DNA of 64,000 nt from Fasciola hepatica (GCA_948099385.1 CANUEZ040000183.1:7068001-7132000), one strand, 5' to 3'. Shown: positions 48,493 through 59,570, numbered from the stretch's first letter. The notes: generated by a model not told the origin, from the sequence alone. A program made the numbers and translations.

Positions 48493-50799
48493 GTGAGTCC
48501 ACTTGAACGGCACAACACAGCCAAATTTGAGGTTCTGAACAATGCATTTGCATGTTCTGTCATGGAAAATTGGATGACGGTAAAGGGATCTTTCTCAATC
48601 TTCCGGGGCTCCCATTGATGTTTCCAAAGGGAAACGATCTCGGTTATCCATGATACTTGCAGTCTGGATTGATTGATAGATCACAAGCTGAACGTTTGCG
48701 CTGTTGAAACTCCCACGTTCCTTTTCGTTTTTCACGCTTGGCCTTGGTACAAGTTGTCCAGTTGCGACTTCAGCCAATTTGTAAACCTCATACTTCACTG
48801 CCCTGATTTTGACTGTTATGTTGAAGTGTCACTTTGTTAGCAATGAAATATGCGGAAGTATGAAGAATGGTTGTCATGTCAAATGGCATTTAGGGGCACG
48901 CCGGAATGACAGCAAATTGACCCTTACAGCAAAATGTTGCGCATATTGGAAGTGGGGCCTATCATGCTGTAAATACATCCACGTTCTTCCCATTTCGACA
49001 AGTAGTGAAGCAACCCAACAAGGGCCACAAGCCTATGGGTGGGGTAAATCTGCGCCACACGTGTGAGGAACATAATGCCAGCAATGCTGGTTAGCTGCCA
49101 TTGCGCATCCGCTCCGTGCACCAAATACACCCTCTCTTGAGTATCACCATTTCGGTTGTGGTGATAATGGAAGTGCGCGCAATATTATTTCCTATTGAAC
49201 GCGTCGGTTCATCACAGGGATTTGAGTTCTTCAATGGAAAGTTTAGGCATGCCCTATTACCCGCGCTGATTGGGGCCCTTCCGGGGCTCACTGACAGAGC
49301 ATTTGTAGTATGCTGTGTACAGTGCTTTTCTTTGGGGGTTGCACGTGTACGATCTGAAAAGATAGGACAAAATTTCATAGAGCCAGTGCTCAGTAAATGT
49401 ATAAGCAACTACCAACACTTAAATTAACGAAGACGGGAATGGCAATCTATTGTCTGAGTGTCGCACAATTTATTGGAAAACTTCAATTCAACCGATTTCA
49501 GGCTGAATATCTGTTTATTGACTGAGAATAGTGCAATACGTCCGAAAAACATCACTTCAGGGCTAAAAATTATCATACAAGGCTGACCAACGATTCGACA
49601 TGATTCAGTAAGAGTCGGACAAAGAGGAGTAACGACGGTTGATTGTAATAAGCATCATGAACAGGAAAATTGTTCGGTGGTAGAGTCAAGTAAACAACAA
49701 AGAAATAGAACAGTTTATTTTGACTGTGAACATATCTGAAGTGTGTGAAGGAATGTGCCCAGCACGTTGATAATGGACGGCGTAGTTCAGTGAGGCAGAC
49801 GGCACGTGATCGGCTGACCAGAATCGCAGACAAGAGCAGAGGCCGTCAGACGATCAGTGGATCAGTCAGCGGTAAACATTCGTCTAAACACACCAGAGCC
49901 GAATCAACCAATCCGGGTCGTTTAGATCTATCAGTAGACCAATAAGCTTTTATGCACGGTTTTGATTATAACCAACGTATACCTTACATAAACAATGTAT
50001 TCTGTGCCAATAAAACGAGGTGGTTCGAAGGCAGAATGGTTTTCTCACTAGAGCTATTAGGATGAGACAAAACAAAGTGTAACTGGGTTAACTCAATAAA
50101 ACTAAATTCACAGGTCTCCCACATGTTCGCAGGGTTATCTGTGTTACTCGGGTAGTAACTTGTGAGAGGAGCTAATTCATGGGTTGTCTGAAGATAAGTC
50201 GGAATCCTACGGTGTTTCGGTCAATGCGGAGTAGGGAGTGCTCATGATTAGAGGCTGTGGGACACTTCCTGTTTGAGCCGCATCACCAAAAGCTCCGGAC
50301 TGTGAGTCTCAGGAGAGAGATCCCGGCCACATCTCGTTCATATAAGCATCCAGCTTCACGGTGAAATGCTTTGTGTTGCTCTTTAATCACCTCAACTGAC
50401 AGTGAGTTGCACAAGTTAGTCACCCTTCCGGATAAAAGGTAGAACAACGATTTTTTAGTCGACTGCAGCTTTCTGAGTGTCAAAGAATATTCCCCCATGC
50501 GTACGTGATCCCAAAAGAGGGATTCTGCCTGCAATTCAAGCTCAATCTCACCCCCGAGTTATTTGCCGAATGCAGATCAGGTCTTCTTTTACTCTCCAAT
50601 AAGCCTCTAGAAACAATCCCGCTACCTACTACCGCACGTTGTAGCTGGTCCCCTGTAGTCCAGCAACGAGCCGAGTGGCTGTCTGCTGAACTCTTTCCAG
50701 CATTTAAAACTAAATGGCCGTGCTCGGGAAAGCAGCAGCTTCAACAGCCTCTATTGACGGGCCTACGTAGGCGATTACTCCAAGCCTAGTCAGCAGACC

Positions 50800-50965
50800 T
50801 CGTTATCGGTCATTAACATCTCACGCAGAAAACCCAACGTACTTTTTTCGCCGGACATCAAAACTTAGCCACTGCTATAGTTATCATTAGTACATATAGG
50901 AACTCTAAGAGGTGGATCCGCTTCCAGTGAACACACTGTACAGAATCCCGAAGGCAACGTAAGAT
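50800..50965 (+). repeat. Dispersed repeat family R, copy 3
   Basis: Shares TTTTTTCGCCGGACATCAAAA and CAGTGAACACACTGTACA-like blocks with 11085-11260 in the same order and orientation. More diverged than the other two copies are from each other. Confidence 0.6.
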
Positions 50966-51419
50966 GACCACCGGATGGCCCAGACTGTGCTCCAAGCTGA
51001 GGCATGTATCCAGTCGGTGTGGTACGCTGTTTTCATTGGCAAGGCCACTGACGCACCTAGGACACATTCACAAGTGCTCATCCAAAGAGGAATATCATAT
51101 TTAAAACTCTATTCAAAAGTGTAACAGACAGTGGCTTACTAATAAACCGGGAAGAAAAATATTTATTTCATGTCAACCTGTTGGTTGGTACTGATAAGCT
51201 GGAAAGTTGCTAAAGTCAGACAGTCAAGACTAGATTAGAGCTTTCTACAAAAATACGGTAGTTACGGGGCAGAATGGAGGGTGGATCGAGGTGAACAATA
51301 CACAATATGGCAAAAAATATTACAAACCTCAGGAATGAACTTGGCCGAGACTGACACGTTAGACTTCGGGGTTGGGGTTCAAGAGATCTACTTGCTGGAT
51401 GTTTGGAACCATTAGGTCG

Positions 51420-51420
<1 letters not shown>

Positions 51421-51473
<53 letters not shown>

Positions 51474-51487
51474 CATTATTATTATTA
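51421..51487. repeat. (ATT)n microsatellite
   Basis: About 22 ATT units with one ATC interruption. Confidence 0.96.
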
Positions 51488-52391
51488 CACTGGCATGAGC
51501 ACGTTTGAAGGTGAAGATAAATTCTATATGACCGTGTGCCGCCGTCAGTAGCGTAGATCCACTCAAATTTTTCCTCCCTCTATTTGATTTCCACCTTCAT
51601 CTTTGTTACCATTTAGTCTCATCACTATGGTAACAACCAAAACGAGAACACGGATGTGCTAGGTTAATGGCTAAACGAACTGAAAGCAATGCCATACCAC
51701 TAAATGGACCCGGTCAAATACAATCCAGGGGCTTGCACTGATTGTGAGCCACATAAGCAACTTGGTAGTAAGTCAGGCTGCCGCGGATTTGTCTGTCAAC
51801 AATGTTTTTAATAGGGTTCAAATGCTTGCGCATCAACCGCGTTCAGTCCTTTCGGTTCCATCCATGGACGTTCGAATTTCACAGTTGGCTACTGGGAGCA
51901 GTAGTGGTAGCTATTTGAAAAATGTAAATAATTGGCCGTTCCCCTAAGAGGATGACCAGCTACGCTACAAGTTATCAGTCGTAGCTTCAAAAGTAAAATA
52001 TTTAACTCCCGAAGTTTACAGGAATATTCCGGTGGCTCTCTTAGCACACTTATACCGCCAGTAAGAGCCAAAGCCATGTACACACCCAACCACTACTACA
52101 CAGGAGATAAGGGCCATACACGACCAATCAGATTTTGATGTCTCTGAGAATGACTAGATTATCGTCTTGTAATCGTCCTCTGTCTACTCATACAACATAA
52201 ATTTTCGTAAATACATCACTGGCGACATTTTTATACACCAGATAAAACTACTTTACAATTCCTTCAAAACCTGTTGGTGACAAGACGTTCAGAAATACCC
52301 ACACGCTAACTAGAAAATGCATACCATGATTGGATCATAAAACAATAAAATGTTTTGGAGCTCTTATTCTCTGTCGTTATTTCCCCTACAG

Positions 52392-53732
52392 CTTGGAAAT
52401 GAGATTACTAGCCCAATTTCATTGCCAAAGAATGTACCCAGCAGTGGAACTAGCGGTACATGTGGCAGTGGAAGACAGCAAACCCCTACAAATATAACAG
52501 AAAAAGAGGCCGTTTTGAGCAGCTTTTTTAATTCCTTATTAACACGGAAAAACCTCAGTAATGAGAGCACACCAAGTTCTTCACCGGCACCACCACCCAC
52601 CAGCGGATTGGTCCCGAGAATAAAACAACCGATCTCAGCTAGAAAGGCATCTTCAACCTCATCACAGATGTCACAAGAACCTGTGGGATTGACATCTGCG
52701 CCGACTGGAGATCAGGATAAATGCGAAGCTGCAACATCAAAACCGATGTCATCAAGGGCCGAAGCCAAGTCGCCGCACGTTACTACGGTGCCTACTGTCG
52801 TAGGCATTTCACCTCAAACCAAAAACAAATCGAGTTTGGAGGAGAAATCAGTACAATCAAAGAGTACAACAAAAAAGATTCGCCTGCCTGGTGTGAATCA
52901 GAAAGAAATCGGGTCAATAGATGTGCCTGTGACGAAAGGTCCTCCAGTTGCATCATCGAAATCTACAAATGCAGCGGAAAACGGAATACGAGGTGCAATT
53001 ATAAAGAGCACTGTACCTCGAAAAGAGAGTAAAAAAGTGTTAGATAAAAAAGCACTAAATAACTCAGATATCCCTCCTTTGAAACCGCGAGCCGAACTGG
53101 TAGATGATGAGATCCAAAGTAATGATAAAAACGATCGGAATGACACTTCAACAGCTAGTGTCCGAATCTCTGGGGCTGAGAAATCGAACGTCAGAGCAAC
53201 ACCACTGAAAAAACAGTTGGCCAAATCCACTGGTGTTTTCCTAGATCCGAAATCGACCAGAATGGGGTCATTAGTCAAGGAAACGGAGAAAGAGCCACAA
53301 GTGGGTAAATCCAAACAAACCAAAGAACATGTAGATGAATCGTCATTAGGACTTATTGAGCCAAATAAGGAAAAAGCAAAGCCGAAAAGACTGTATGAAA
53401 TCGGGAGTGCGCAGTGTGAAAGAATTAACCAGGACACAGAAATAAGATCTAAAATGCTTGTTGATCAAAAGAGGAAGACTGAAGAAACATCGTTGACAGA
53501 AAGTACAAATGAAACGACTAATTTGGAAGAATTTGATGAGGTGAAACAAAGTACTACAAATACATCCGGAGAAGTCGAAAACACCAAACTGATGAAGACG
53601 GGAACGGAAGCACTGAATACACCAATCCAGGAAGGATCTATGCAAGCGACAAAAGAACAGATAATCAGGAACGATACACCTGATTCACCTGCAAATACGA
53701 AAATACAAAGCCAGCATTTGATTGAAAGCTGA
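52392..53732 (+). CDS. DYNC1LI1: DLIC last exon: adaptor helix and long tail
   Basis: Starts after TTATTTCCCCTACAG and stays open 446 codons to TGA at 53730. Residues 40-54 of the exon (52509-52553) read AVLSSFFNSLLTRKN, matching the vertebrate VLANFFNSLLSKK helix that binds the Hook, BICD and Spindly-type adaptors. Everything after is hydrophilic, K/S/T/E-rich and probably disordered; vertebrate LICs have only about 70 residues there. A short stretch PLKPRAELVDDEI near 53075-53115 vaguely resembles the second conserved vertebrate segment (VLDVHAELDRI). No transposon homology is seen in the tail. Confidence 0.95.
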   Translation, partial: LGNEITSPISLPKNVPSSGTSGTCGSGRQQTPTNITEKEAVLSSFFNSLLTRKNLSNESTPSSSPAPPPTSGLVPRIKQPISARKASSTSSQMSQEPVGLTSAPTGDQDKCEAATSKPMSSRAEAKSPHVTTVPTVVGISPQTKNKSSLEEKSVQSKSTTKKIRLPGVNQKEIGSIDVPVTKGPPVASSKSTNAAENGIRGAIIKSTVPRKESKKVLDKKALNNSDIPPLKPRAELVDDEIQSNDKNDRNDTSTASVRISGAEKSNVRATPLKKQLAKSTGVFLDPKSTRMGSLVKETEKEPQVGKSKQTKEHVDESSLGLIEPNKEKAKPKRLYEIGSAQCERINQDTEIRSKMLVDQKRKTEETSLTESTNETTNLEEFDEVKQSTTNTSGEVENTKLMKTGTEALNTPIQEGSMQATKEQIIRNDTPDSPANTKIQSQHLIES

Positions 53733-53972
53733 GGAAGAAAAAACAAAGTAAGTATTAATGGAAGTTGACCATATTATATTGCTGATCGTTTCCTAGCTTT
53801 TATTTGAATTGTAGGTCGCGTGAGATCCATTTCATAACTGAGGCAAGCTTCAGAGAATATTGACTTCTGTGTTGTTTCGTGGAGATCATTGTTCAGCGAA
53901 ATTTGAAAAAACAATCGGAAGTTCTAATGACCACGTATTAAGGTTAAATGAATCCGACTGGGTTAAACCTAA

Positions 53973-54035
53973 AATAAAATCACAAACAGACGTCAGAGGC
54001 GAAGTGTTCGAAAATATCGCAGATTTCCTAATAAA
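53973..54035 (+). promoter_or_regulatory. DYNC1LI1: Candidate DLIC polyadenylation signals
   Basis: AATAAA occurs at 53973-53978 and at 54030-54035, about 240 and 300 bp after the stop codon. Either could end the DLIC transcript. No transcript evidence is available. Confidence 0.4.
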
Positions 54036-54039
54036 ATGT

Positions 54040-55015
54040 AAAAGTGATACTCACTACTACCATACTGCCTAGTAGGCAGATCGAGGGTGAATATTCACAT
54101 GTCAAAAGTGATGTGTATGTTTTGACCTTGTGGTCTTCGTTGGATCGACCGTCATACTGTCGCACAGCAGAAATACAAAAAATCCTCATCTATGCCTGTG
54201 TTCAGCGGCGCACACAGTGTTTGGCCTGAGTCACGTGATGTGAGTTGTTTCGTATCAACAATTGCTGCAGTGCACCTGTTAGTGATGCACAGTTGACACG
54301 ACCCGAAAGTGATCACGGCCATTCAGCTCGATTGTCATGAAAAATGGATAACTACTGAACGTGTGTGGGTGTTTAACTTGTGCGACGATTCCCCTTTCGA
54401 TCCCGTGTTACAAAAGCAGCAACACGAACGCAGATGTTCACCGAACATGGACGTTACGCGACTCAAATCAAAGTACCAAAGACTGGTTCAGTTGATAAAC
54501 AGTTGTGGAAATCTTGTGGTCTAAGTGATCAACAGCGTTTGTTTGAACAATGAAAAACTAGAAGGGCGTTCGTATTAGTCTTATTCTCATTCAAATTGTA
54601 TCCATCCCTTGAATAGTATTCCGTCTACTGAATAGTGTAGTACGCAGGGCTAGTTATCTCCCGCCGGGGTGGGGGTGGGGTGGGTGGGTGGGTTGAACGT
54701 GTTCAATCTGAAAGGACAAAAACATGAGCCCGAAGCTCAGTAAGTGTGTCAACGGATGGCCACACCTGCAATTATTCAGACATCAGTATGTCTGCCTACA
54801 GGCTAATCGTTACCGTAGCATTACATTCGTGAATTTTTAGTGTCTTGATTTTCCAAGTACAAACTAGGTCCCGAGAATGGCCCACGAAACGACCAACAGG
54901 GTGAATGTTTCAGCGGTTGCCAGAAGACTAGGAAAAGTCGGCAGGTTACTTGAACGACAACTTTTATGGAAAGTAAACGGAAAAAGCCCTTGATTAACAT
55001 CAGAAAACAAGGCGT
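54040..55015. other. No gene recognised downstream of DLIC
   Basis: Contains a short G-rich run (54662-54692, GGGTGGGTGGG) and a segment at 54680-54760 resembling 49340-49420, so at least part is a dispersed repeat. Confidence 0.4.
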
Positions 55016-55016
55016 A

Positions 55017-55395
55017 GGCGAACATATGTTTTCGGTGATTTCATTCTCAAGCCAATTACAATCACATTTATATGAAACAAAATAAGGGAATGAAAAGGAC
55101 AAATTTAATCAGTTAGTCAATCAGTCAGTCAGTCACTCGATTGGTTAGCTGACTAATCGATAGATGAACAGTGGACATGGTAAAATCACGTGCCGTCGTC
55201 AGAGGCTTGGATCAGCATCACTTTCGAACATGACGTCATCGACCTTCGGCCACGGATGTTCAAGTGCTTGGACCAGCTTCTTTTGTGAACAAAGCTTGGG
55301 CCGGTATAGCCGGATGCTGATTGCCTCAGCCGTCACTATGGAAAGAATGTGGTTTATCGGCCACGCTTTTAACGCCAGACGGACAGGAGGCACTG
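55017..55395 (-). pseudogene. PLE endonuclease C-terminal fragment with 3' end
   Basis: The minus strand encodes ILSIVTAEAISIRLYRPKLC and SQKKLVQALEHPWPK, the conserved end of the PLE endonuclease. About 160 bp further is the 3'-terminal motif GAAAACATATGTTCGCC (55034-55018). It is heavily 5'-truncated. Confidence 0.82.
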
Positions 55396-55399
55396 AGCC

Positions 55400-56124
55400 A
55401 ATTAAGCTATGGAAGCAGAGCTACCAAAGATGTATGCTAATTGTCCTTAGAGAGTGCGAATAAACAACAAACACAGTCACGTGACACCGAACAACACAAA
55501 AACATCCTGCATTTTGATTTTATGGATGAGCAGAGCAATTGTCAAACAGTTTGTTGACTTTCACAGGTAGCAATATTAAAGAACCAACTCAAATGTTTTC
55601 AGAGCAAATCTGCCTTTGTCGAATGAAGTAGAAAAAGAATCAGTTTGACTCATTGAGAGATCGTCGGCTCATTAGGTTGACTGCTCCACATCCAATTTCG
55701 GGGACCGGTCGAGCGATCCTTGAGACTGTGCACTGGGCCGGAGCGCACAAACAGGACAGTGTGCGTTGGCAAGATGTTATCGAATCATAGCCTATATCTT
55801 ATGAATAGCACTGACACTCAACAAATCAAGACGTTGTATATAGTAATCTCATCTTCGATCTGTTGAAGAGTCCGTGTTGTTCGGACTCAATGGAGAATAG
55901 TACGGAACAAACCCGTTTATTCACTCATCAGCATGCACGTAAGCAAGCAAACAAGCAAAGGTATCATTTTTGGGCAATCGCAGGCAGTAGTGAGATTGAG
56001 TGCGGTCAAGCAGAGCGGCTCGTATCGAGTCAACGAGCGTATGCCGCTCAGTGCTGAAGTCTGATTGGCTAGAGCAAGCCATCCGTGGCATGGGTGAGGT
56101 CACAGTGATGTGCAAAGGTGTGTG

Positions 56125-56165
<41 letters not shown>

Positions 56166-56420
56166 TAGTAACCGGCACCGAAAATTGCAGGCACTGTAAG
56201 AACGCAGCCAGTAGTCTGAATAATAGTAATACCACACAACAAGTCCACCAGGGAATCATAACTGTGACTTGTTTACGGCTTTGTGCATTAGTCACAGCAA
56301 GCATCGAGAACGAAGACCATGCGGTAGTTCGTTCAAGTAGTAGCAATAACTGGTACTCATGCACATATGAATTTCAACTAGCAATCGCTGGGCCGTCGTT
56401 CTCGAGATTAGCTGCAGCTA
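55400..56420. other. No gene recognised
   Basis: No coding segment identified. A (GT)n tract lies at 56127-56164. Confidence 0.4.
56127..56164. repeat. (GT)n microsatellite
   Basis: About 19 GT units. Confidence 0.95.
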
Positions 56421-56424
56421 ATTC

Positions 56425-56690
56425 ACAATAAACTATCAGTGAATGACAGTTGCGATTCCCCGGCGAATTCTGCCACGAGCAGTATCCATTTACACTTCTG
56501 AATCACGAATTAGATTATTGAGAGTAAAGCACGTTCGGAGTGTGCAAGTATCAGAACAAACAGATGGACAGACGAGTATCTGATACGCAAACCTGATGAG
56601 CGGCAATAACTGCGAAACCGGTCATGTGCTGGCAAGAAACTTTATCCACCCATTTACATACTACTTACCACCTATGAAAGCTAAGACCGT
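56425..56690 (+). repeat. Hammerhead-bearing dispersed repeat, copy A
   Basis: Aligns in order with the 338-bp unit at 42.5-42.8 kb: AACTATCAGTGAATGACAGT against AACTATGAGAAATCACAGT, then GAGCAGTATCCATTTACAC against GAGTATCCATTCCCAC, GTATCTGATACGCAAAC against GTATCTGATCCACAAAC, and ACATACTACTTAC in both. It contains the hammerhead motif at 56587-56629. Confidence 0.75.
56587..56629 (+). ncRNA. Hammerhead ribozyme, type I, near-intact core
   Basis: All conserved core blocks are present in order: CTGATGA (56593-56599), stem II GCGG-CAATAA-CTGC (56600-56613), GAAA (56614-56617), stem III CCGG, and the cleavage triplet GTC ending at 56623. Stem I arms GCAAAC and ATGTGC pair at four of six positions; the 24.7-kb copy (GCGTAC/GTGTGC) pairs at all six. 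Stem III is a bare palindrome with no loop, as in hammerheads thought to work as dimers. Self-cleavage would release monomers of a tandem transcript. Activity of this copy is uncertain because of the stem I mismatches. Confidence 0.75.
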
Positions 56691-56694
56691 CTGG

Positions 56695-58155
56695 TGATGA
56701 CTCGTCATCGTCATTAGGAATTTTATATTGCTGGAGAGAACTTTGTCACAGAATTTCAATGTTGCTCATCGTGAGACCAGACCACAGTAGATCAGCTGAA
56801 CTAACAAGGGCAACGAGCAACCGTGACAGTACCACCTGGAATGAGATACCACACAAGGTCCCAATAAGTCAAATGCGGTAGTGAACCGGGTGACCGGGGA
56901 TTGCTGTCTACCACCTTTGTGCTGGTCGGAGGCGTGATTCGAGTCTCACGCCTCAGCGGTGATAGAAAAATGCACCAGTCGACCACCGCCGGTTCAGTTT
57001 GGTGGAACCCTTGGTGAACAGGAACGTGAGTCACACACGATTAACAAATAAATCTTCAAAATGACTCCAGTCTACCCTAGTTGCTTCATCGTAAAATATA
57101 GGGACAAACAATAACGTGTCCATCACAACAGATGACTGCTGAGGTTAATTTCTTCAAAACTTAGATGAACTGTTGCCTTTTTAGACTGAAAAGAATAGGT
57201 CGGTTAGATTTTACTTTGGAAAACGTGTTTGCTAATGTACTAAGGAAAATCAAACCACCAAACAGTTCATTTCTAGTCATTTTTGGTGGGGTATCCTGAC
57301 CACCACCATACGATCAGTGAGGTGGCAACTGATTTATCCCACAGGTCGCCACCATCAGCAAAAGAAATGCTATGCAGCTATCAAACTAGAATGCCAAGAT
57401 AGTCATTACACTGTCAGAACCCGGAAGACAAATTGATCTCAGAAGTGATGTTTAGTGGCAATTGATACACAGCTACACAGCTACACTGGGGACTGTCAAC
57501 CCAACAAGTAAAAAAGTATATCTGCTGCCCTTGTGGCCCACTATGAAGCAAGTCCTGTTTTTGATCTTGAAATGCGTACTTCTGACTCAGTTTGCAGTCG
57601 TGTTCAGTGCCTCTCTCTCTGACGGTATTGCAACAGGAGATTAGCAATGGGAGACCATGTTAGGGTCGACACGTTACGAAACTTTCGCCAGATTTGGGGA
57701 ACAAGAGACAATGCCTTGAGTCGAACGGCTTACTCGGCGTTGTCCGTGATTGTTGTTGTCATTTCTTTTCTTGACCAGCAAACATTTAGAAAAAAGCTTT
57801 CGAAAATGCCCGTTAACCATTTGGTTTGCGGTAACTTAGTAAGGATGCATGCTCGCGTTTGTTTGTAGGGGGAGGGTGTGTGCGAAACTAATGTCTGAGT
57901 GGCTAAAATCGATCGCTGTATTATTACTCTTGAGTCATAAAGTCGTACGGGTTAACGCGGCTAGTTAGGATCGGAGGCATAAATGCAGGAACAAGTCCTA
58001 AAGGGCTCATTCACTTCGACTTCTGAAGGGGGGAATTACTCGCGAACTTCGTCAGAATACCGGCTTCCAGCGGCCTTTTTGCACGACCAGAAGGTCACGG
58101 GTTTGAAGCTTGCCGACGCCAGTCAGTCACCCGACGTGACAGCCCATGATTATAT
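56695..58155. other. No gene recognised
   Basis: No coding segment or known element. The segment 56880-57005 has short self-complementary words (GAGGCGTGATTCGAGTCTCACGCCTC) and may be a further tRNA-like short repeat. Confidence 0.35.
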
Positions 58156-58159
58156 TATT

Positions 58160-59400
58160 CAGAACGAACAATGTGGCGAACAAGCTTGTTTTGAGTAGTT
58201 CTTTTTCATACTATCACATAACATCATATACGACTCACAAAATAAGAAAGGGAACGATGATCCCAATCTGTCTCTGCACGTGGGTGTGTGCATGTGAAAT
58301 TGATCACAGTATGGAATGTTAAAGTGGTTGCACATGTGTTCGGGAATAAGAAGTGGGCCGGGGAGTTTAAGTGCTTGCACAAATTGTTTCTGAGCACATT
58401 GGAAAGGATTGTGGAGACGAATACTCACGGCTTCGGCTGCGGCTAAGAAGCGACAATTAACAAGTTTTGATTGCTTGCACCGGACTTCGTAAATGGTGCG
58501 AAAAGAGTTTATCACCTCCACTGAGTGGTTTGACTCAACAAGGTGTGAGCAAACCGCATTCGTAATTGTCTTAATTACTCCCGTGTTCAGCCAGGCCGGG
58601 TGGTGTTCACGAACGCGTTCGGATAAGCGCCGAGTCATGCGACCAATGTACCTAGTTCCACAGGAACAGGTAAATGAATACACACAAAACGAGGTTGCAG
58701 AATTTGGCACTATGTCCTTCAATCGAAAAAGCACAATCGTTTCGGAAACGAACAGAATTTATGAGTGAGCAACGCAGAATGTTCTACTGATTACTCTTGA
58801 TAATCTCCGTTGAATAATTTCGGCTTCCTTATTGCCTGTGAGTGCCAACTGCACATACAAAAGCTTCTTTGCAGGTCCTATCTCATAAGATCTCTCTTCG
58901 TTTCCTTCCATCGTCCGGTCAATAAACCGTCCAGGATAGCCATTTTGTAAGAAAATGCATGGCAAAAAACGAAGTTCATTTCCTATTGTATCTTCAGAGC
59001 AGATTTTCCTTGTTCCATTAACCAAGTAACGTATGAGATTCCTTTTCATTTTGAGGGATACAAAACTGTGAGAGTGTATGTATTCCCCTTTCCACGTAGG
59101 TTTGCTATGTATTGATAAGTGAACGGAACAGCCACTCCGACGGATTATGCATACCTCTAAATCGGACATATTGTTGCCCTCGTCTTCTTCCAAAGCAAAT
59201 TTGACATTTGGATGGGTAGCGGTAAAATTGTCAGGAAGTAGGTTTGTGTCCACATTCGTGTCTATCACACATGTGACGTCGTCTATGTACCGTTTGTGGA
59301 AGGTAAAATCTCGGATTATGGAGTTCAGTTGATTATATTTAAGTTTTGCCATGAAAATATCAGCAAATAAGACTCCCAGAGGTGTGCAACCACTTGAATA
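58160..59400 (-). pseudogene. PLE copy: RT C-half and GIY-YIG endonuclease
   Basis: The best-preserved PLE. The RT part starts TPLGVLFADIFMAKLKYN near 59380 and contains HKRYIDDVTCVID (catalytic Y-I-D-D near 59300-59260), then HSKPTWKGEYIHSHSF, LIRYLVNGTRKICSEDTIGN and NGYPGRFIDRTME. After a frame break comes VYSFTCSCGTRYIGRMTRRL, SERVREHHPAWLNTG and EAVSIRLHNPFQCAQKQFVQ. The RT N-half is absent. The 3' UTR ends with ACAAGCTTGTTCGCCA (about 58190-58170). Only one or two disruptions occur between RT and endonuclease, so it is a comparatively young copy. Confidence 0.93.
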
Positions 59401-59570
59401 TTCCACACTGGGATCAATTTCACATGCACACACGGACGTGCAGAGACAGACATGGATCATCATCTCCTTTCTTATTTTGTGAGTCATATATGATATTATA
59501 TATTGGCATGAGTTCGAAAGGCTGAAAATAAGTTTACTCACCACGTTGTTTGTTCTCAATATGTTCCCTG
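59395..59570 (+). mobile_element. Inverted PLE 3'-end fragment abutting the truncated PLE
   Basis: The plus strand here matches the reverse complement of 58160-58330: ATCAATTTCACATGCACACA, CGTGCAGAGACAGA, CTTTCTTATTTTGTGAGTC and a final CACGTTGTTTGTTCT. The two lie in opposite orientation at either side of the truncated RT-endonuclease body. Confidence 0.85.

Larger units (their letters stand above)
48493..52391 (+). other. DLIC intron 7
   Basis: GT..AG, 3.9 kb. It holds family R copy 3 and the (ATT)n tract. The open frames at 49101-49427 (sharing its 3' part with 54.68-54.76 kb, hence repeat-derived), 49745-49945 and 51744-51947 are unrecognised. Confidence 0.75.
25736..53732 (+). other. 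DYNC1LI1: DLIC gene locus, eight recognised coding exons
   Basis: Cytoplasmic dynein 1 light intermediate chain: a Ras-like GTPase-fold subunit that packs on the dynein heavy chain and, through its C-terminal tail, binds activating cargo adaptors. The eight exons keep frame at every junction (phases 1, 1, 0, 1, 2, 1, 0). Their joined product follows the order of the vertebrate protein from the LSEV segment before the P-loop to the FFNSLL helix. Introns range from 1.35 to 5.4 kb and hold most of the mobile elements of the window. The 5' end (N-terminus, promoter) is unresolved. Whether the flatworm gene is orthologous to LIC1 or LIC2 cannot be decided; flatworms may have a single gene. Confidence 0.93.

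Noticed and set aside
49745..49945. Charged + strand open frame in DLIC intron 7 as a cassette exon
   Set aside because: Composition is compatible with the disordered DLIC tail, but no convincing splice borders in phase 0 were seen.
50180..50260. Hammerhead-like GACCGAAACACCG on the minus strand
   Set aside because: No paired stem II upstream and no CTGANGA at the required position.
51744..51947. Serine-rich + strand open frame in intron 7 as a cassette exon
   Set aside because: No clear acceptor or donor in phase, and no homology.
52898..53746. Minus-strand and out-of-frame open segments opposite the last DLIC exon
   Set aside because: Shadows of the 446-codon DLIC exon; only the + frame continues the DLIC product in phase.
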